Shown piece by piece: positions 1 through 9,081 of a stretch of DNA of 64,000 bases. The DNA comes from Rahnella ecdela. GTDB lineage: Bacteria > Pseudomonadota > Gammaproteobacteria > Enterobacterales > Enterobacteriaceae. The position numbers were made by a program, and so were the translations under genes. The first letter of the stretch is position 1; the number at the start of each line of letters is the position of its first letter. The notes beneath the pieces are model-generated. The model ran no database searches and had not been told where the DNA came from. It saw only the letters and a program-made list of their open reading frames with translations. The DNA lies in the NCBI RefSeq assembly GCF_019049625.1, contig NZ_JAFMOY010000124.1, positions 62,001 to 126,000 of the forward strand. Direction: 5' to 3'.

Positions 1-584
1 ACGACGGGCAGCTGTTCTCCCGCTGGCTGGAAAATCAGGAAAAGGCAGGCACCGCACGTACAGCGACCTTCTTCAACCTGATCCCGCTGCATGACGGCAA
101 CCGGTATGTCGGCAGCAATAAAGGGGCGGATTATCATAACCGCGCCCAGACGCTGCTGAATCAGCTGAACACCTTCATGGATCAGCTGGATAAATCCGGT
201 CGTAAAGTGATGCTGGTGGTCGTGCCTGAGCATGGTGCGGCGCTGGTGGGCGACAAGATGCAGATTTCCGGCCTGCGTGATATCCCGAGTCCGGGCATCA
301 CTCACATTCCGGTTGGCGTGAAATTCTTTGGTATGCAGGCACCGCACGCGCCATCGCCGATGAAAATCGACGGTCAGAGCAGCTATCAGGCAATTTCGGA
401 AATGGTTGCCCGTGCGGTTGATGGCAAAGTGTTTACCACACCGACGATGGACTGGAAAACGTTCGCTTCGAACCTGCCGCAAACTCCGCTGGTTTCTGAA
501 AATGAGAACTCAGTGGTAATGGAGTATCAGGGGAAAATCTATATTCGCCTGAACGGCGGGGGATGGGTGCCGTATCCGAGCTGA
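1..584 (+). CDS. bcsG: BcsG cellulose phosphoethanolamine transferase, C-terminal part (5' truncated by window)
   Basis: The reading frame is open from base 3 to the TGA at 582-584, so this is the last roughly 193 residues of a protein that begins before the window. The residues resemble the C-terminal periplasmic catalytic domain of BcsG, the inner-membrane zinc enzyme that adds phosphoethanolamine to cellulose. Seen here: a stretch NKGADYHNRAQ and, in the last third, VVPEHGAALVGDKMQ, a typical metal-site His segment of the alkaline-phosphatase-like fold (EHGAA). The end NGGGWVPYPS also fits the family. The remaining bcs genes would lie to the left. A hairpin and a long intergenic repeat follow the stop codon. 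Identification is by recalled resemblance. Confidence 0.85.
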   Translation, partial: DGQLFSRWLENQEKAGTARTATFFNLIPLHDGNRYVGSNKGADYHNRAQTLLNQLNTFMDQLDKSGRKVMLVVVPEHGAALVGDKMQISGLRDIPSPGITHIPVGVKFFGMQAPHAPSPMKIDGQSSYQAISEMVARAVDGKVFTTPTMDWKTFASNLPQTPLVSENENSVVMEYQGKIYIRLNGGGWVPYPS

Positions 585-593
585 CGGTTTGTT

Positions 594-612
594 TGTGGGC
601 TGGCCGCCCACA
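594..612 (+). terminator. Hairpin just after bcsG
   Basis: TGTGGGC (594-600) pairs with GCCCACA (606-612) across a 5-base loop, ten bases after the bcsG stop. It lacks a T-tract, so it may be a processing or weak termination structure rather than a classical intrinsic terminator. Confidence 0.35.
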
Positions 613-620
613 CCCTCAGC

Positions 621-1145
621 CCCTTGGTGTTGCCACCCAAACTGGCCTTGAGGTCAAGACCGTGGGCATCGGCCCACACCGACCAGAGACCCGGTAACGC
701 GCGGGCCTCTGGACTCCGCGCTTTTTTCACTTCGCGCTATCGCTGGACACTATGTTTCAGGCGCCGCAGAGACAGGCTGGAAATCTTGCCGCTGCGCGGT
801 GCCTTCTCCCGTTCTTCGAGCCACAGGTCTCGAAGCCGCTCCGTTCAGCAAGATTTCTGAATCGCCCTTGGCTTTTAAAAAACAAAACGGAACGAGTAAG
901 GTTGTGAAGTAAAGGCCTGAGGCCGGTTTCAAAATACCGCCGGACGAGAGGTGGAAAACCGCGTGTCTTTTTACGCGGGTTGTAACCCGAAGGGAGGGAA
1001 CCGCGCAGCGATGGGATTTTGCGGCTATCGCTGTGATGCCTGAAACATAGCCCGCCAGCGTTAGCGCGCAGTGGAAGAGCCCGGGATTCTTAAGGGTGGC
1101 GGCGATAAGCCACCCTTAAGGCCAGTTTGGGTGGCAACCCAAGGT
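621..1145 (+). repeat. Composite palindromic intergenic repeat, copy A
   Basis: This element fills the gap between convergent bcsG and the GntR gene. Its ends are inverted: CTTGG(t)GTTGCCACCCAAA on the left and TTTGGGTGGCAACCCAAG on the right. Internally CTATGTTTCAGGC (750-762) is matched inversely by GCCTGAAACATAG (1038-1050), and the flanking arms of about 80 bp align as inverted copies. Hairpins seen: 683-712 (11 positions, one mismatch, loop GTAACGCG), 814-835 (CTTCGAG/CTCGAAG, loop CCACAGGT) and 1089-1120 (perfect 12-bp stem, loop GGCGATAA). The central 870-1020 differs from the other four copies. No credible coding frame: the short frames are low-complexity and lack family resemblance. 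Confidence 0.8.
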
Positions 1146-1190
1146 ATTGGTTTTGAATTTAAAAGCCGCCTGTGTCCGGCATTGACACGG

Positions 1191-1889
1191 TCACTCCGCA
1201 AATAACTGGTCATACACATGCTGTAAATGCCGGCTCATTCTGGCCTTCGCCCCCGCACCGTCTTTCGCCAGAATGGCGTCCAAAATCCCCTGATGGTCGG
1301 CGTTCATCTCACGGGCGAAATCGACTTCGGTGTAATGACTTTCTAAGCGCATAAACCGGCGGGAACGGCGTTTATCCCACAGGTATCCCATCATATCGTG
1401 CAGCACTTCGTTGCCGGTCATTTCACTGATCATCAGGTGGAAACGGCGATCGGCTTCCAGGAAAGCGTCGTTGTTGGCATTCAGCTGGTTTAACTCATCG
1501 GCAATTTCTTTCAGTTTCACACGCTGCTCGTCAGTGCCGTTAATCGCCGCCAGTTCCGCTGTCATCGCTTCATACACCTGACGCGCTTTCACCAGCGATT
1601 GCAGGCTAAATTCTTCTTCACTGCTGATCGTTTGCGCCGCGGGTGTGGCCTGTGGCAGCGGGTCGCTGACGTAGACGCCGTTGCCGGTACGGATTTCTAC
1701 CCAGCCGGTGATTTCCAGCGCAATCAGCGCCTCGCGGATAGAAGAACGGCTCACACCCAGCTGCTTCGAGAGGTCACGCTCAGACGGGATCATCGCTCCC
1801 GGTGCGAACTGGCCGGTATTAATGCAGTTAATCAGTACGTTTGAAATCTGGCGATACAGCCGTTCCACTTTCAGGGTTGGTAATTCCAT
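1191..1889 (-). CDS. GntR/FadR-family regulator, UxuR/ExuR-like
   Basis: Predicted transcriptional repressor of 232 residues. The N-terminal winged HTH (about residues 8-75) carries the GntR pattern PSERDLSKQLGVSRSSIREAL. The C-terminal FCD domain has the ligand/metal residues expected in FadR-type proteins (DRRFHLMISEMTGN and later ADHQGIL, RHLQHV). I chose the ATG at 1889 because CGGAGA lies about eight bases upstream; an in-frame ATG at 1946 would add 19 residues without a ribosome-binding site. The gene is divergent from uxuA, whose relatives are controlled by the related UxuR and ExuR, so a hexuronate-responsive role is likely but inferred. It could be a sequence-diverged UxuR or another FCD regulator that controls uxuA locally. 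Confidence 0.85.
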   Translation of the reverse strand: MELPTLKVERLYRQISNVLINCINTGQFAPGAMIPSERDLSKQLGVSRSSIREALIALEITGWVEIRTGNGVYVSDPLPQATPAAQTISSEEEFSLQSLVKARQVYEAMTAELAAINGTDEQRVKLKEIADELNQLNANNDAFLEADRRFHLMISEMTGNEVLHDMMGYLWDKRRSRRFMRLESHYTEVDFAREMNADHQGILDAILAKDGAGAKARMSRHLQHVYDQLFAE

Positions 1890-1964
1890 TATTGTCTCCG
1901 TGTTCTTGCTGAATCGCAGATCTGTTATCCCGGTCACATTAATCATCGGTTTGATACTGAATCA

Positions 1965-2010
1965 TATGTCGGTCTGATGGCCTGACCAGCAGACCACCTG
2001 ACCAGACCGC
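1965..2010. promoter_or_regulatory. Candidate GntR operator between regulator and uxuA
   Basis: The divergent promoter gap contains a cluster of related half-sites: GGTCTG at 1971-1976, and CCTGACCAG at 1981-1989 repeated 16 bp later at 1997-2005, with CAGACC between. FadR-class regulators bind short dyads of the TGGTC/GACCA type, so this is a plausible autoregulatory and uxuA operator. Binding is inferred only. Confidence 0.4.
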
Positions 2011-2086
2011 GCATTAAGATTGAACTTATCACCGGCCATGCGTCAACTACATTCAGAGAGTCAGTTAACAATTTTAAGGAAAACAC

Positions 2087-3271
2087 ATGGAACAGACATG
2101 GCGTTGGTACGGCCCGAACGATCCGGTTTCGCTTGATGATGTGCGTCAGGCGGGCGCAACTGGCGTGGTCACCGCCCTGCACCATATTCCTAACGGTGAA
2201 GTCTGGCCGGTTGAAGAAATCAAAAAACGTAAGGCAATCATCGAAGCCAAAGGTCTGGTGTGGTCTGTGGTGGAAAGCATTCCGGTGCATGAGGAAATCA
2301 AAACCCGCAGCGGAGATGTTGAGAAGCACATTGCGAATTATCAGCAATCTATCCGCAATCTGGCGGAATGCGGCATCGATACGGTTTGCTATAACTTCAT
2401 GCCGGTTCTCGACTGGACGCGTACCGATCTGGGTTATCTGCTGCCGGACGGTTCCCGCGCCCTGCGCTTCGACCATATCGCTTTTGCGGCCTTTGAACTG
2501 CATTTGCTAAAACGCGAAGGCGCGACGTCCTATTACAGCGCTGAAGAACAGAAACAGGCAGCAGAATACTTTGCCGCGATGACGCAGGCAGACAAAGACC
2601 AGCTGGTTTCAAACATCATCGCCGGTCTGCCGGGTGCCGAAGAAGGCTACACGCTGGATCAGTTCCGCGCGCGTCTGGCAACTTACGACGGCATCGATAA
2701 AGCGAAACTGCGCGAAAACATGGCGCACTTCCTGCGCAGCATTGTGCCGGTTGCCGAGCAATGCGGTTTAAGTCTGGCAGTTCACCCGGACGATCCTCCG
2801 CGCCCTATCCTCGGTCTGCCGCGCATAATCTCCACTATTGAAGATATGCAGTGGCTGAAAGAAACGGTCGACAGCATTCACAACGGTTTTTGCTTCTGCA
2901 CCGGTTCTTACGGCGTGCGTGAAGATAATGACCTGGTGAAAATGATGACCGATTACGCCGACCGCGTGCACTTCATTCACCTGCGTGCCACGCAGCGCGA
3001 AGAAATTCCGGGCAGCTTCCATGAAGCCGACCATCTGGACGGTGATGTGGATATGGTTGCGGTAATTAAAGCGATTCTGACCGAAGAGCAAACCCGCCGC
3101 CGCGCGGGTAATCTGCGCGCCATCCCGATGCGACCGGATCACGGCCATCAGATGCTGGACGATTTGCATAAGAAAACCAATCCGGGGTATTCGGCGATTG
3201 GGCGCTTACGCGGATTAGCGGAACTGCGGGGTGTGGAGCGGGCGTTGAAACAGAGTTTCTTCGCCGGATAA
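2087..3271 (+). CDS. uxuA: Mannonate dehydratase UxuA
   Basis: Converts D-mannonate to 2-keto-3-deoxy-D-gluconate in the cytoplasm, the last specific step of glucuronate breakdown before the Entner-Doudoroff enzymes. The 394-residue product has the same length as E. coli UxuA and matches it along its whole length as I recall it, for example [15 protein letters not shown] at the start, [30 protein letters not shown] and [14 protein letters not shown]. The conserved His and Asp residues in the last two motifs are metal and catalytic ligands in this family. AAGGA lies seven bases before the ATG. The usual partner uxuB (fructuronate reductase) is not adjacent; the next gene is convergent araC. 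Confidence 0.97.
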   Translation: MEQTWRWYGPNDPVSLDDVRQAGATGVVTALHHIPNGEVWPVEEIKKRKAIIEAKGLVWSVVESIPVHEEIKTRSGDVEKHIANYQQSIRNLAECGIDTVCYNFMPVLDWTRTDLGYLLPDGSRALRFDHIAFAAFELHLLKREGATSYYSAEEQKQAAEYFAAMTQADKDQLVSNIIAGLPGAEEGYTLDQFRARLATYDGIDKAKLRENMAHFLRSIVPVAEQCGLSLAVHPDDPPRPILGLPRIISTIEDMQWLKETVDSIHNGFCFCTGSYGVREDNDLVKMMTDYADRVHFIHLRATQREEIPGSFHEADHLDGDVDMVAVIKAILTEEQTRRRAGNLRAIPMRPDHGHQMLDDLHKKTNPGYSAIGRLRGLAELRGVERALKQSFFAG

Positions 3272-3354
3272 ACTCGCGGGATAAATTAACTTCCGACTGA
3301 GATAATTTCGGTTTCTTAATAACGGTTATTACTCGCCTTTCGCGCCGAAACCGA

Positions 3355-3384
3355 CCAAAGAGGGCTATGACGGGCCCTCTTTGG
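3355..3384 (+). terminator. Stem-loop after uxuA
   Basis: CCAAAGAGGGC (3355-3365) pairs perfectly with GCCCTCTTTGG (3374-3384). The stem lies about 85 bases after the uxuA stop and ahead of the repeat. A T-tract is missing, but the strong 11-bp stem is compatible with a bidirectional terminator between convergent uxuA and araC. Confidence 0.5.
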
Positions 3385-3389
3385 AATCT

Positions 3390-3685
3390 CCACGTCCTGA
3401 ACTGCACGCTTCGCTCGCTGGCTGGCTATGTTTCGGGTACAGCAGCGACAGGCTGAAATCTTGCCGCTACGCGGTGCCTTCATTTCGGGATTGCAGCCTA
3501 AGGTCTGCAATCTCTCATTCAGCAAGCTTTCTGAATCGCCCCCACGACCTTAAAATTAACGGTAGATTGTCTTTTATCTTTTAAAAAATTTGATTGGCGT
3601 GCTCAAAAATGGCACCGAATGAACGGTTCGGGTTCAGAGGCCCGCGTGTTACCGGGTCTCTGGTCGGTGTGGGCCGACGCCCACG
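3390..3685 (+). repeat. Composite palindromic intergenic repeat, copy B
   Basis: A shorter member of the dispersed family, between convergent uxuA and araC. It keeps the left arm (GGCTATGTTTCGGG, then CAGCGACAGGCTG), the hairpin GATTGCAG/CTGCAATC with loop CCTAAGGT (3489-3512), the central motif TTGATTGGCGTGCTCAAAAA, and the right-hand hairpin at about 3635-3663 with loop CGTGTTAC. It lacks the outer left terminus and the right-hand TTTGGGTGGC end, so it looks truncated or like a minimal form. Confidence 0.8.
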
Positions 3686-3711
3686 GTGTTAATCTTAACC
3701 CCTCTGTAAAC

Positions 3712-4647
3712 TCAAAAATGATATGCCACCGTATTTTCCTGCTCCGGCCACGGATGTGATTTGTAGGGTTTGGCAGGATAGTTAATCTCCACGCTGCGAC
3801 GACGGAAATCACTCGGGCTCACCCCTACCCGTTTGCGGAAGACGCGTGAGAAATACAACTGATCGTCGTATCCCACCACACGGCCAATCGTCGCAATGGA
3901 TTCCTGCGTGGTCTGCAACAGAAGTTTAGCGCGGATCACCCGCTGATCTTCGCGCCAGCGCAGAATGTTAATCCCCACCTGTTCGCGGAATAAATGTGCC
4001 AGCCGTGATGGCGACAGACAAACGTGACGCGCCACTTCGTCGATACGCAATTCTCCGGCCAGATTACCGGTAATAAACTGACAAGCTTCGATAACGCGCG
4101 GATCCATAATTTTTTGCGGACTCTGAGGATCTTCCTCCATTGCGCGCAGCAACAGACGCTCCAGCAGGTTCATCCCTAATTCTTCGCAGAAACGACGGCC
4201 CGATTTTTGGGTTTGCTCAATATTGGCAAACAGGCGGTCGAACTCCAGTAATAAGGTGTTATTCGGTAAAGAAAGACGCCCGACGTCGCGGGTTTTGGTG
4301 TGCCATTCCAGCCAGTCAGCCCAGTAAGCACGCGGGCGGAAATACACCCAGCGGTGATACCAGGAATCGGCGTTGGCAGAACGGCTGTAAAGATGGCGGG
4401 CTTTCGGCGGGAACAACAGCAAATCGCCGGGATTGCAGTAAAACGTATCTTCGCCATCAAAGACTTTGCCCTGCCCCTTAACCGTCAGGTTGAGAATATA
4501 TCCTTTCATGCCGCCAGGACGGTCGATGGCGAAATCCAGTGGCCCGTCAGCAAGGATCGGTGTCATACCGGCGACCAGATAGGCGTTGAAACTGTAACCC
4601 GGTAACAGCGGATTTTGCTGCTGATCCTGAATCATACGGTGATACAT
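3712..4647 (-). CDS. araC: Arabinose operon regulator AraC
   Basis: L-arabinose-responsive activator and repressor of the ara genes. The 311-residue protein matches E. coli AraC (292 residues) over the N-terminal cupin arm ([55 protein letters not shown]) and the C-terminal double-HTH DNA-binding domain (about residues 185-285; [16 protein letters not shown] and [17 protein letters not shown]). AGGAGG lies just upstream of the ATG at 4647. The C-terminus is longer than in E. coli. It sits downstream of araFGH on the same strand rather than beside the araB promoter; in E. coli araC is next to araB. Its sites are expected in the araF-araB gap. Confidence 0.95.
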   Translation of the reverse strand: MYHRMIQDQQQNPLLPGYSFNAYLVAGMTPILADGPLDFAIDRPGGMKGYILNLTVKGQGKVFDGEDTFYCNPGDLLLFPPKARHLYSRSANADSWYHRWVYFRPRAYWADWLEWHTKTRDVGRLSLPNNTLLLEFDRLFANIEQTQKSGRRFCEELGMNLLERLLLRAMEEDPQSPQKIMDPRVIEACQFITGNLAGELRIDEVARHVCLSPSRLAHLFREQVGINILRWREDQRVIRAKLLLQTTQESIATIGRVVGYDDQLYFSRVFRKRVGVSPSDFRRRSVEINYPAKPYKSHPWPEQENTVAYHF

Positions 4648-4753
4648 CGAACCTCCTGAAACTTCACGTGGCTATGGACTTTTCATCTATTCTAATCGGC
4701 GATGAAAACGCTGCCAGTAAAGGTTACTAAATTGTGAACAAACACGCGTTTTT

Positions 4754-4787
4754 GCGGCATTTAACCGGTGGAAGCGTTAAATGCCGC
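4754..4787. terminator. Strong stem-loop between araH and araC
   Basis: GCGGCATTTAAC (4754-4765) pairs perfectly with GTTAAATGCCGC (4776-4787). It lies between the araH stop and the araC start, in the araC leader. There is no T-tract on the minus strand, so it could be a weak terminator, an mRNA 3'-end stabiliser for araFGH, or part of the araC leader. Confidence 0.45.
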
Positions 4788-4824
4788 AGGTAACACGCTG
4801 TGAAAGCGTTATCACAAAACCCCT

Positions 4825-5829
4825 TTAAACGGTCTTTTTCGCTTTCTGTTTGTAACGGTCGAAGATAACCGCCGCCAGCAGGATCAGACCACGTACCACA
4901 TACTGCGAGAACGGGGAAATGTTCAGCAGGTTCATGGCATTTTCTACCGTACCGAGGATCAGGATCCCCGACACCACGTAGGAAATCTTACCAATGCCGC
5001 CTTTCAGCGAAACGCCACCCAGTACGCAGGCGGAAATGACGATAAGCTCGAAGCCCAGCGACGTCATTGGCTGGCCGCTTGTCATACGCGAAGCCAGAAT
5101 GATCCCCGCCGCCGCTGATACCAGACCGGACAAAACGAAGATGATGATTTTGGTCCGCACCACCGGCACACCGGCCAGACGCGCCGCATCTTCATTACCG
5201 CCAATCGCCAGCGTGTTACGGCCAAACGTGGTTTTGTTCAGCAGCAGACCAAAGATAATCAGGCAGCCGACCGTCAGCCAGATTGGCGCGGGCAGTCCCA
5301 GCCAGTTGGCATAACCGAGCGCGAAGAAGCGTTCGTCCTCAATGCCCACCGCTTTACCGTCCGAAATAATGTACGCCAGACCGCGCACAATTTGCATGGT
5401 GGCCAGTGTGGTGATCAGCGCATTGATTTTCAGACGTGCGATAACAAAACCGTTGAGCAAACCGGTCAGCATCCCGAGCAGTAAACCAGCCCCGACGCCA
5501 ATCCACAGGCTTTCGGTCATGTTGATGACCACCGCCGTGGTAACCCCCGCACAGGCAATGACCGAGGCGACGGAAAGGTCGAAATCACCGGAAGCCAGAC
5601 AGAACAACATCCCGCACGCCACCATGCCGGACATTGAAATGGCCAGTCCCAGCCCTTTCATGTTGATGAAGGAACTGAAGTTCGGTACGAAAATGCTACA
5701 GGCGAGGAACAGCACGGCGAACACCACTAACATGCCGTAGCTGTCCCAGATACGCATCAGACTTTGTCCGCTGCGCGATGCCGCTGAAGGTTGATCCGGT
5801 TTGGCTGAATTGGTTGTCATACTCGACAT
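4825..5829 (-). CDS. araH: L-arabinose ABC transporter permease AraH
   Basis: Inner-membrane permease of the high-affinity arabinose importer, working with AraF and AraG. The protein has 334 residues, with a hydrophilic N-terminal tail of about 28 residues and then about ten hydrophobic segments typical of the BPD_transp_2 (ribose/arabinose) family. Typical motifs are CLASGDFDLSVASVIACAG, NGFVIARLKINALITTLATM and the EAA-like region GGNEDAARLAGVPV. It is the last gene of araFGH, 18 bases after the araG stop, with a GGAGCAAAAAT ribosome-binding region upstream of the ATG at 5829. Order and length match E. coli araH. Confidence 0.95.
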   Translation of the reverse strand: MSSMTTNSAKPDQPSAASRSGQSLMRIWDSYGMLVVFAVLFLACSIFVPNFSSFINMKGLGLAISMSGMVACGMLFCLASGDFDLSVASVIACAGVTTAVVINMTESLWIGVGAGLLLGMLTGLLNGFVIARLKINALITTLATMQIVRGLAYIISDGKAVGIEDERFFALGYANWLGLPAPIWLTVGCLIIFGLLLNKTTFGRNTLAIGGNEDAARLAGVPVVRTKIIIFVLSGLVSAAAGIILASRMTSGQPMTSLGFELIVISACVLGGVSLKGGIGKISYVVSGILILGTVENAMNLLNISPFSQYVVRGLILLAAVIFDRYKQKAKKTV

Positions 5830-5847
5830 AATATTTTTGCTCCTCAG

Positions 5848-7431
5848 TCAGGCAGCGTCAGGGGCAGAATCAAGGTCTGGCGTCCGCAACATAGCGAGCC
5901 CCAGCGCTTTTTCTTCGGTGGCTTCGTCATGGGACAGTTCACCGGAGACCGCGCCTTCGCGCATCACCACAATTCTGTCCGCCAGACCCAGCACTTCCGG
6001 TAAATCACTGGATGCAAACAGCACTGCAATGCCTTGTTTTGCCAGTGAATAAATTACGTTGTAGATTTCATGTTTGGCACCCACGTCAATCCCGCGCGTC
6101 GGTTCATCGAGCAAAATGACTTTCATCTCTTCCGACAACCAGCGACCCAAAATGGCCTTTTGCTGATTACCGCCGGAAAGGTTCATGATCAGCTGCTGAT
6201 CGCTCGGCGTTTTGATATTCAGCGCCTCGATATGCTTGCGGGCATTTTTCGCTTCCCAGGCGTTGTTGATCAGACACCCCGCTTTCACCGTTTTGCGGCG
6301 GGCGCTGATGTTGATGTTGTCACGCACCGAGTGAACCGGAATGATGCCGTCGGCTTTGCGGTCTTCCGGACAAAGCATAATGCCCTGGCGGATCGCGTCT
6401 GCCGGTTTGCGGATGTTCATGACTTTGCCGTCGAGGCGCAGCGTGCCGCCGGTAATTCGCGTGCCGCCGAACAATCCTTTCATCAGCTCACTGCGCCCGG
6501 CACCGACCAGCCCGAACAGACCGACAATTTCACCCTGACGCACGCTCAGGCTGATCGGCGTTTTCACGCCCGGCGCTTTGACCTGATCCAGCTGCAAACG
6601 CACTTCGCCATGCGGACGTGGCGCGTAGCCGTAAATATCGTCCAGATTACGGCCGACCATTGCCTGCACCAGCTTGCTGTTATCCACCTGCGTCATGTCG
6701 TCAAAGGTGCGCACATAGCGGCCATCTTTGAAAACAGTGACAGCGTCACTTAATGCAAAAATCTCTTCCATACGGTGTGACACATACAAAATCACACGTC
6801 CTTCTGCGCGCAACTCGCGGATAACACGGAACAATTGTTCAATTTCGCGGGCGGACAGTGAACTGGTCGGCTCATCGAAAGCAATGATTTTGGCGTTACG
6901 CGCAAGCGCTTTGGCGATTTCCACCATTTGCCACTGACCGATAGAGAGATATTTCAGCGGAGTATCGGGGTCGATATCCAGCCCGAGATGCTCCAGCTGA
7001 ATTTTGGTTTCATAGCGCAGCAATTTGCGGTTCACAAAACCGTGTTTGCTCGGCAACTGCCCGAGATAGATGTTTTCTGCCACCGTCATTTCCGGCACCA
7101 GATGTAATTCCTGATAGATGATCGCCACACCGGCGTCGAGCGCATCGGTGGTTTTATTGAAAGCGACCTGCTGCCCCCGGATATGAATATTGCCCTGCGA
7201 AGGCTGATAGTTTCCGCTGAGAATTTTCAGCAGCGTGGATTTCCCCGCGCCGTTTTCGCCCATCAGCGCATGGATCTGCCCGGCATAACAATTGAAAGAA
7301 ATTCCGTCCAGCGCTTTCACGCCCGGAAAAGTTTTGCCAATGTCATGGAATTCCAGATACGGCGTGGCCGCATCAAACTCCGTCAGTGACGGTGTCAGCA
7401 AAGGCGTCTTGTTTGAAGATTGCTGAGTCAT
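5848..7431 (-). CDS. araG: L-arabinose ABC transporter ATP-binding protein AraG
   Basis: Duplicated ATPase of the arabinose importer. The 527-residue protein has two ABC domains. The first has Walker [10 protein letters not shown] (58-66), signature LSIGQWQ and Walker [12 protein letters not shown]. The second has the degenerate A-loop [10 protein letters not shown], signature LSGGNQQK and [12 protein letters not shown]. This degenerate second Walker A is normal for RbsA/AraG proteins. I took the ATG at 7431 (MTQQSSNK); an in-frame upstream extension of 51 residues runs through the intergenic ERIC element and has no family resemblance. An AGGT sequence lies upstream. The gene is separated from araF by that repeat. 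Confidence 0.95.
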   Translation of the reverse strand: MTQQSSNKTPLLTPSLTEFDAATPYLEFHDIGKTFPGVKALDGISFNCYAGQIHALMGENGAGKSTLLKILSGNYQPSQGNIHIRGQQVAFNKTTDALDAGVAIIYQELHLVPEMTVAENIYLGQLPSKHGFVNRKLLRYETKIQLEHLGLDIDPDTPLKYLSIGQWQMVEIAKALARNAKIIAFDEPTSSLSAREIEQLFRVIRELRAEGRVILYVSHRMEEIFALSDAVTVFKDGRYVRTFDDMTQVDNSKLVQAMVGRNLDDIYGYAPRPHGEVRLQLDQVKAPGVKTPISLSVRQGEIVGLFGLVGAGRSELMKGLFGGTRITGGTLRLDGKVMNIRKPADAIRQGIMLCPEDRKADGIIPVHSVRDNINISARRKTVKAGCLINNAWEAKNARKHIEALNIKTPSDQQLIMNLSGGNQQKAILGRWLSEEMKVILLDEPTRGIDVGAKHEIYNVIYSLAKQGIAVLFASSDLPEVLGLADRIVVMREGAVSGELSHDEATEEKALGLAMLRTPDLDSAPDAA

Positions 7432-7535
7432 AGTGGCTACCTGGAAATTAAGGAAAGTTGAATGCACGCCACTGCACAGCAGAAAACAGTTCAACGTCTC
7501 CCTGTCGTCCGTCATGCAGCAGCGTCTCTCCCCTT

Positions 7536-7653
7536 CATACTTCAAGTCGCAGATGCGTTGGCTACGCTTACTCACCCGAATCACTTACTTATGTAAGCTC
7601 ATCGGGACTCGCTCACTTGCCGCCTTCCTGCAACTCGAATTATTTAGGGGTAT
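7536..7653 (-). repeat. ERIC-type intergenic repeat
   Basis: The segment contains the ERIC core almost as in the classical consensus: CACTTACTTATGTAAGCTC in its centre, flanked by TTCAAGTCGCAGATGCGTTGG on the left and TTGCCGCCTTCCTGCAACTC on the right, and able to fold into one long hairpin. It is about 118 bp long and lies within the araF-araG gap, so it is transcribed with the operon. Strand is arbitrary. Confidence 0.88.
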
Positions 7654-7678
7654 TGCTTGTTTCAACCACATCTGAAGA

Positions 7679-8665
7679 TCACATAAGACCTTTCTTTTTC
7701 AACTCTTCTTTGAAGTTGTCGCGGGTGATCAGGACAACATCTGTTACTTCGGTAAATTTCGGTGGTTCAACGCCTTTGGTGACCCATTCGTTCAGCATCT
7801 GGATACTTTTATAACCGTGAATATCCGGGCTCGGTAACAGGGAACCGTAGAACCCGGTTTGCGCGCTTTTTGACAGCTCATTCACCGCATCCACGCCGTT
7901 GATACCGATACCGATTACGTTTGCGGCTTTAAAGCCCTGACCTTCTGTTGCACGCACGCCACCAAGAACGGTGTTGTCGTTCATGCCGATGATCAGCCAG
8001 TTTTTTACTTCAGGATGCTGCACCAGCAGGGAGTTACCCGCGTCCAGTGCGCCCGGGATGTCGTTAGATTTAGTCGGTACTTTGTAGATTTGTTTTTCCG
8101 GGAAACCGGCTGCTTTCAGCGCGTCCATTGAACCGCTGGTACGACGGCGTGCGGTATCCAGCTCATCAGCGGTAATCGCCATCACGCCGGTATCAGCCAC
8201 TTTCCAGCCGCGTTTTTGCATTTCCTTATACAGTTCCTGTCCCTGACGCTCGCCGATTTTGGTCGCTGCCATCATCACTAATGGCACTTCTTCCATTGGC
8301 TTGCCTTTAGCATTCACAAACTGGTCATCCACCTGGATAACTTTCATGTCATAGCTGCGTGCTTTTGCCATGATGGCAGGCCCCAGACGGGGATCCGGCG
8401 TACAGATAACAAAACCTTTCGCACCATTCGCCGCCAGGCTGTCGATGGCATTCAGCGTTTTTTCACCGTCCGGCACAGCAATTTTGATGACCTCGAAGTT
8501 CAGATCCTTACCGGCTTTATCTGCAAAGCGCCATTCTGTCTGGAACCACGGTTCTTCCGGCTGTTTAACCAGAAAACCCAGCTTCGGATTATCGGCTGCC
8601 ATAGCTGAATGTGACATAACAGCCGCTAACCCAACTGCTGCCAGCGCCTTAGTGAATTTATGCAT
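7679..8665 (-). CDS. araF: L-arabinose-binding periplasmic protein AraF
   Basis: Periplasmic receptor of the AraFGH importer. The 328-residue precursor starts with a Sec signal peptide (MHKFTKALAAVGLAAVMSHS, cleavage predicted after AMA at residue 23). The mature part matches arabinose-binding proteins: LGFLVKQPEEPWFQTEW, IVQVDDQF-type segment KVIQVDDQFVNAKG, DTARRRTSGSMDAL and IIGMNDNTVLGGVRATEG, which carry the sugar-contacting Arg and Asn residues known in the family. It is the first gene of araFGH and divergent from araBA. Start at 8665 is supported by GGAG upstream (CGGAGAACATC). Confidence 0.96.
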   Translation of the reverse strand: MHKFTKALAAVGLAAVMSHSAMAADNPKLGFLVKQPEEPWFQTEWRFADKAGKDLNFEVIKIAVPDGEKTLNAIDSLAANGAKGFVICTPDPRLGPAIMAKARSYDMKVIQVDDQFVNAKGKPMEEVPLVMMAATKIGERQGQELYKEMQKRGWKVADTGVMAITADELDTARRRTSGSMDALKAAGFPEKQIYKVPTKSNDIPGALDAGNSLLVQHPEVKNWLIIGMNDNTVLGGVRATEGQGFKAANVIGIGINGVDAVNELSKSAQTGFYGSLLPSPDIHGYKSIQMLNEWVTKGVEPPKFTEVTDVVLITRDNFKEELKKKGLM

Positions 8666-9081
8666 GATGTTCTCCGACTTTTATTGTTGTTTCTCGCGAT
8701 CCCGGCCCGGAACCTGTTGGCTGGCCGCCATCGTGAAAACGTTATCAGTAGTGTAAAGAAACAAAGTGAAAGCGCGGCGAAGTCCGGTATATAGCGGATT
8801 TACGTCACACTCTCTTGTAAGACGGGTTAAGTTTTAGCGGTAATTTTGCAGCGGAATGTAGAGCGCTATCACACGGCGGGAAAACAGCAGGTTTGTACAT
8901 AGATATAGCGATTTTAGCCAAACGCTAACATTTGACCAACCTCACAGAAACATCATTGGGAGCAGATTTGTGCATACTTCCAGCTAACGCCTCCTCACTC
9001 ACTTTTTTGCATCCTCCTACTGTTAGAGCAATTCGATTCGCCGCCGTAATGACTACGGCAAACCTGAAGGAGTGAGAAAGA
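8666..9081. promoter_or_regulatory. araF / araBA divergent control region
   Basis: The gap of 416 bases holds several TAGCG-type half-sites on the plus strand (about 8792, 8835 and 8906) that resemble the AraC half-site TAGC-N7-TCCATA, plus GTTAGCG on the minus strand at about 8921-8929. A direct-repeat pair close to the araB promoter (about 8963-8979 and 8985 onward, 21-22 bp apart) fits the araI1-I2 geometry. A -10 box TACTGT lies at 9018-9023 and AAGGAGTGAG precedes the araB ATG. Site assignments are by eye and individual half-sites are tentative. Confidence 0.6.
8931..8946. promoter_or_regulatory. CRP-binding site upstream of araB
   Basis: TTTGACCAACCTCACA matches the CRP consensus TGTGA-N6-TCACA at nine of ten positions. 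With a -10 box at 9018-9023 its centre lies about 90 bases before the expected start of transcription, close to the position of the CRP site in E. coli araBAD. Confidence 0.65.

Noticed and set aside
624-860. Ser/Arg-rich reading frame inside repeat copy A, with a similar frame in copy E
   Set aside because: It follows the hairpin arms, has no ribosome-binding site and is interrupted or diverged in the other copies.
1890-1946. N-terminal extension of the GntR regulator
   Set aside because: The ATG at 1889 has a good ribosome-binding site and the extra residues lie before the HTH without family match.
7432-7584. N-terminal extension of AraG by 51 residues
   Set aside because: The extension would be encoded by the intergenic ERIC region, is Cys/Arg-rich and has no counterpart in the family.
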